Shown here: piece after piece, positions 63,738-64,000 of the stretch
Numbering within the stretch: position 1 is the first letter of the stretch
Layout of the letters: each line of letters begins with the position of its first letter
Origin: Azoarcus indigens
GTDB lineage: Bacteria > Pseudomonadota > Gammaproteobacteria > Burkholderiales > Rhodocyclaceae
Length of the DNA stretch: 64,000 bases
Assembly: GCF_004361735.1 (NCBI RefSeq)
Contig: NZ_SNVV01000005.1
Span: forward strand, 186,001 to 250,000
Direction: 5' to 3'
Translations under genes and position numbers: made by a program
The notes under the pieces: generated by a model
Told to the model about the DNA's origin: nothing
Database searches by the model: none
Seen by the model: only the letters and a program-made list of their open reading frames with translations

Positions 63738-64000
63738 CTAACTGTTGCGCCGCAGCACGCTAATTTGTTGCGGTTTTGTAAGTCGTTCCAGGTCGCCGAG
63801 CCAGTTCAGGGCCGCCTCGCGGTCCTCGCCGCACATCTCCGGCGAGGGTGGCAGGCTGCCGCAGACCGCCGGCCGGCGGGGATCGCCGAACAGCCGGCAG
63901 CGCAAGGCCTCGTCCAGCTGCACGCAGGGCACCCCGGCCGGCTTTCCCTGCGGCATGCCGGGAATCGGTGTCGAAATGGACGGTGCGATGCAGCAGGCGG
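63738..64000 (-). CDS. ykgJ: YkgJ-type cysteine-cluster protein (5' truncated)
   Basis: A small zinc/iron-chelating-type protein (YkgJ/UPF0153 family). The frame is open to the right edge of the window, so the N-terminus is missing. The visible part reads from [20 protein letters not shown] through [27 protein letters not shown] and ends LERLTKPQ followed by ISVLRRNS. Six cysteines in the visible part support the metal-cluster family. An internal ATG at 63956 is not the real start, because the conserved CC motif lies upstream of it. Confidence 0.88.
   Translation of the reverse strand, partial: ACCIAPSISTPIPGMPQGKPAGVPCVQLDEALRCRLFGDPRRPAVCGSLPPSPEMCGEDREAALNWLGDLERLTKPQQISVLRRNS

Overview
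The window is a GC-rich, densely packed bacterial chromosome segment. The gene content and order point to a betaproteobacterium, most likely of the Rhodocyclales (Thauera/Azoarcus/Azospira-like). Supporting blocks are pilT/pilU next to yggS-proC-yggT-yggU, rubredoxin-pilGHIJ-chpA divergent from thiD-thiE-hemL, rnb-tonB-aroE-mtgA-mgtE, and yqgE-ruvX-pyrR-pyrB-pyrC'. The assignment is inferred from synteny and protein signatures, with no database search. I see no rRNA, tRNA, insertion sequence, prophage or CRISPR array.

Layout. 1-2148: end of a urease accessory cluster (ureE partial, ureF, ureG) and a small periplasmic cytochrome c. 2322-10403 (minus): a signalling block with a REC-PAS-GGDEF-EAL regulator, an HDOD-containing histidine kinase, a Cache chemoreceptor, an EAL-like/HDOD protein and a ferredoxin-reductase-type oxidoreductase. 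10426-16563: an SDR protein, hemJ, mobA, a 23S rRNA methyltransferase, a two-gene PAS plus MCP/CZB receptor resembling CetB/CetA, and a glutathione S-transferase. 16699-23118 (minus): a SsuABC/TauABC-type importer with a very good sigma-54 promoter and an upstream inverted repeat, followed by a DctB-type kinase, a CHMI-family tautomerase and a DctD-type sigma-54 activator in an overlapping operon. This is the most interesting unit in the window. 23180-28322: pilU, pilT, yggS, proC, yggT, yggU.

28323-36321: a 460-bp AT-richer control region with a sigma-54-like promoter, an IHF-like site and several repeats precedes a complete Dpp/Opp-type ABC operon ending in a GntR/FCD regulator. A BASS-family symporter follows. 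36438-40210 (minus): a tightly overlapping pyrimidine operon whose last gene is a dihydroorotase-like protein lacking the metal-binding HxH. 40319-41761: DNA photolyase. 41826-51227 (minus): the type IV pilus chemosensory operon (Chp system) headed by a 59-residue rubredoxin. 51321-54165: thiD, thiE, hemL. 54235-64000 (minus): mgtE, mtgA, aroE, tonB, rnb, rarD, a methyltransferase, yqiA, uppP and a 5'-truncated ykgJ.

Functionally the window combines housekeeping biosynthesis (pyrimidine, proline, shikimate, thiamine, heme, Moco, cell wall) with a heavy load of motility and signal transduction: twitching retraction ATPases, the Chp pathway, two further chemoreceptors and c-di-GMP enzymes. It also holds two regulated ABC import systems. 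The two probable sigma-54 promoters lie in front of exactly these two importers, and the only sigma-54 activator in view is the DctD-like protein.
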